Shown in pieces: positions 6,049-8,024 of a stretch of DNA of 8,024 bases; the stretch's first letter is position 1, and every line of letters begins with the position of its first letter. The translations under genes and the position numbers were made by a program. The stretch is from the NCBI GenBank assembly GCA_014896635.1, contig JADBKA010000219.1, positions 1 through 8,024 on the forward strand. The letters are read 5' to 3'. The notes under the pieces are model-generated. The model was not told the origin of the DNA. It made no database searches and worked only from the letters and a program-made list of their open reading frames with translations. This DNA is from Ktedonobacteraceae bacterium (GTDB lineage Bacteria; Chloroflexota; Ktedonobacteria; Ktedonobacterales; Ktedonobacteraceae).

Positions 6049-6081
6049 ATTCTTTGTAAAAAAAGAAAAAGGAGGAGCACA

Positions 6082-6156
6082 ATGGTTTACATCTCTTCAC
6101 GGCGAAAACAGTTCCATCTCTGTATAGATGCGCCTACGGTCTTCATGTTTGTGTGA
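6082..6156 (+). CDS. 24-residue small ORF with strong ribosome site, unknown function
   Basis: ATG at 6082 follows AAGGAGGAG (6069-6077), a near-perfect Shine-Dalgarno at ideal spacing, stronger than that of the exporter gene downstream. The peptide is MVYISSRRKQFHLCIDAPTV followed by FMFV and a TGA stop at 6154-6156. It is basic in the middle, has one Cys and a hydrophobic tail, and shows no recognisable family. It lies 158 bases ahead of the exporter gene in the same orientation. It could be a leader peptide controlling that gene, a small exported or toxic peptide, or a chance ORF behind a ribosome site that originally served something else. Confidence 0.4.
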   Translation: MVYISSRRKQFHLCIDAPTVFMFV

Positions 6157-6314
6157 TTCAGGCATTTTCGTAACGCCTTGACATACAGAACAGGAAGCTA
6201 CCAGTGTACACGTTTATACTGCGGCGCTGTTTGCGTCCACTTGTGTAGCTCGACCATATGAACTCTTTATGCGCCACTATCATGTCTGCACCTGATTTGA
6301 CGAAAGGAATTGCT

Positions 6315-8024
6315 ATGCCCGTCTCCTTCAAAGAGATTCGCGCACTGCTTTTTTCATATCTTAAACCACAAAGGGGGCGTATCATCCTGCTTGCACTGCT
6401 CCTCTTCAGTGGCATTGCGTTACAAGTAATCAATCCGCAGCTTGTGGGCTATCTGATCAATACGGCGACAACCGGCAAAGCGACAACTTCTAGGCTGGTC
6501 TCCCTCGCGCTACTCTTTCTTATCCTCAGCATCATCACACAGGTGCTTTCGATCTACATGACCTATCTCAGCAGCGATGTGGCCTGGACGGCGACCAATG
6601 CGCTGCGCAACGATCTTGCGGCGCGCTGCCTCTCGCTGAGCATGGCCTTTCATAATGCTCACACACCAGGCGAATTTATTGAGCGCATCGATAGCGACGT
6701 GACGGCGCTTGCCAACTTCTTCTCGCAATTTGTGCTGCTCCTGCTCGGTTGTGCGCTGTTACTACTGGGTGTACTTGTTGCACTCTACCTGGAAAACTGG
6801 CGGGTAGGGGGCATCTTTAGCCTGTTTACTGTGCTGACATTGCTGATGCTCTATCGCTTTCGGCACACTGCTTCACCATATTGGACAGCGGAGCGGCAGA
6901 CCAGCGCCGAGATGTATGGCTTTCTCGAAGAACGACTCTCCGGCATCTTCGACCTACGTGCCAATGGCATTGCTGCCTACACCATGAACCTCTTCTACCG
7001 CTTACAGCATGAGCAACTGTTTAAAAATTTTCGTGCTCGTTTCACTAGCGAGAGTATTATCGTCTTCAGTGATGCCATCTTTACGTTCGGTTATCTGGCA
7101 AGTTTCGCGCTCGGCACCTATCTCTTCCTGCATAGAATGATGTCGTTAGGCTCTGTCTACCTCATCATTTACTATAGTGGTCTGCTCTTCATCCCAATGG
7201 TACAGATTGCTTTTCAGATGGATGATATGCAGAAGGCTCTTGCCAGCATTCAGCGTATTACTGCGCTCTACAACACCAGGGATACCCTGCAAAAGTGTGG
7301 TACCTTGCCTCTACCAACCGGCGCATTGTCCGTCACATTTGATAACGTCTCCTTTTGCTATGGCGAAGGTGAGCCAGCGTTGAAAAACATCAGTTTTCAT
7401 CTGCCAGCAGGCAAGGTACTAGGGCTGCTGGGGCGCAGCGGTAGTGGTAAAACGACGCTAATACGCCTGCTCCTGCACCTTTACGAGCTAACCGAGGGCA
7501 GCATTCTCCTAAACGGTATCGAGCTGCGAAATATACATCAAGATGCAATCGGCAACAGTATCGGCATCGTGACGCAGGATATCCAGCTCCTTCACGCCAC
7601 TATCCGTGACAACCTCACTTTTTTTGATAGGCAGATCAGCGACCAGCAGATCATGCAGGCGGTAGAAAGAGCAGGGCTGGCCGATTGGTTTGCCGCGCTT
7701 CCTTCTAGCCTGGACACCATGCTGGGAGCAGGAGGTAGTGGCGTTTCGGCGGGTGAGGCTCAACTGATTGCTTTGCTGCGCGTCTTCCTTAAAAATCCCG
7801 GCCTCATTATTTTTGATGAAGCCTCGTCACGCCTGGATCTTGTGACGGAAAGGCGCATTGCTCAGGCCATGAAGATGCTGTTGCAAGGACGCACCGGCAT
7901 CATCATCGCACATCACCTCGCCACCGTCGAACAGGCCGACAACATCATGGTGCTAGAAAACGGCATACTCTGTGAGTATGGGCCGCGTTTGCAACTGGCT
8001 CAAGATGGCAACTCACACTATGCC
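6315..8024 (+). CDS. ABC exporter half-transporter, fused membrane and ATPase domains (3' end outside window)
   Basis: This membrane exporter would use ATP to move an unknown substrate, probably as a homo- or heterodimer. The start ATG at 6315 follows GAAAGGAA (6303-6310). Six membrane segments lie at about residues 23-45, 61-85, 134-158, 166-182, 253-276 and 280-300. The ATPase domain starts near 340 (VTFDNVSFCYG). It has Walker A GRSGSGKTT (K379), Q-loop VTQD (Q421), signature VSAGEAQ (477-483), Walker B LIIFDEAS (D501, catalytic E502), D-loop SRLD and switch His H533 in IIIAHHLATV. All catalytic residues are present, so it should be ATPase-competent. The signature is SAGE rather than SGGQ, a variant seen in other type I exporters. 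No peptidase domain precedes the membrane part. The frame is open for 570 codons to the window edge, so only the last few residues should be missing. Substrate unknown; a drug, lipid or peptide exporter is equally compatible. Confidence 0.93.
   Translation, partial: MPVSFKEIRALLFSYLKPQRGRIILLALLLFSGIALQVINPQLVGYLINTATTGKATTSRLVSLALLFLILSIITQVLSIYMTYLSSDVAWTATNALRNDLAARCLSLSMAFHNAHTPGEFIERIDSDVTALANFFSQFVLLLLGCALLLLGVLVALYLENWRVGGIFSLFTVLTLLMLYRFRHTASPYWTAERQTSAEMYGFLEERLSGIFDLRANGIAAYTMNLFYRLQHEQLFKNFRARFTSESIIVFSDAIFTFGYLASFALGTYLFLHRMMSLGSVYLIIYYSGLLFIPMVQIAFQMDDMQKALASIQRITALYNTRDTLQKCGTLPLPTGALSVTFDNVSFCYGEGEPALKNISFHLPAGKVLGLLGRSGSGKTTLIRLLLHLYELTEGSILLNGIELRNIHQDAIGNSIGIVTQDIQLLHATIRDNLTFFDRQISDQQIMQAVERAGLADWFAALPSSLDTMLGAGGSGVSAGEAQLIALLRVFLKNPGLIIFDEASSRLDLVTERRIAQAMKMLLQGRTGIIIAHHLATVEQADNIMVLENGILCEYGPRLQLAQDGNSHYA

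Noticed and set aside
5903..6100. 65-codon minus-strand ORF in the spacer
   Set aside because: There is no ribosome site, the composition is low complexity (a run of Phe from the A-rich ribosome-site region), and it lies antisense to the promoter and leader of the exporter unit.
6178..6220. TTGACA with TATACT as a promoter directly before the exporter gene
   Set aside because: The spacer between the two boxes is 31 bases, and no acceptable -10 lies 16-18 bases after TTGACA.
1..8024. CRISPR array, tRNA or rRNA genes
   Set aside because: No regularly spaced repeats, no tRNA-like cloverleaf sequence and no rRNA sequence were seen on either strand.

Overview
The window is a mobile-element graveyard of about 5.3 kb followed by an AT-rich spacer and an intact-looking exporter gene that runs off the right edge. 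Three insertion-sequence families (IS110, IS630 twice, and a piece of IS21) sit in or beside a wrecked arsenic-resistance locus. The mix of GC-rich, decaying IS elements, the style of the IS630 and IstB proteins and the ABC exporter resemble large, IS-rich Ktedonobacteria-type Chloroflexota genomes. That taxonomic guess is inference from protein flavour only; nothing in the window is diagnostic.

Layout. Positions ~37-1682 (minus strand): an IS110-family element. Its DEDD transposase (84-1416) carries one frameshift near 350, and a long non-coding leader (1417-1682) has hairpins suggestive of a bridge RNA. Positions 1774-2782 (plus): a complete IS630-family element with terminal inverted repeats and a two-frame transposase joined by a -1 shift at an AAAA run. 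Positions 2785-4011 (minus): a second, different IS630-family element with a transposase broken by one frameshift and two in-frame stops. The two IS630 copies abut and share one TA target dinucleotide (2783-2784); outer TA copies lie at 1772-1773 and 4012-4013.

Positions 4012-4435 and 4392-4805 (minus): remnants of an arsA-acr3 type operon. The acr3-like permease has lost its middle, and the arsA-like ATPase is reduced to its C-terminal part. At 4805/4806 the arsA remnant is joined directly, tail-to-internal, to the C-terminal part of an istB gene in the opposite orientation (4806-5257, plus). A short minus-strand remnant (5266-5424) may come from a 2'-5' RNA ligase-like gene.

Positions ~5430-6020 are AT-rich and hold no convincing gene, only inverted repeats. 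A promoter-like pair (6020-6048) precedes a 24-codon ORF with a strong Shine-Dalgarno (6082-6156), and then comes an ABC exporter half-transporter with fused membrane and ATPase domains (6315 to beyond 8024).

Functionally, the left part no longer encodes arsenic resistance. It records successive IS insertion, deletion and point decay, with the plus-strand IS630 the youngest-looking and perhaps still active copy. The right part looks like a living transcription unit. No clearly new biological system is visible; the strongest leads are the IS110 leader RNA with its repeated core sequence, the shared-TA tandem IS630 pair, and the small ORF ahead of the exporter.
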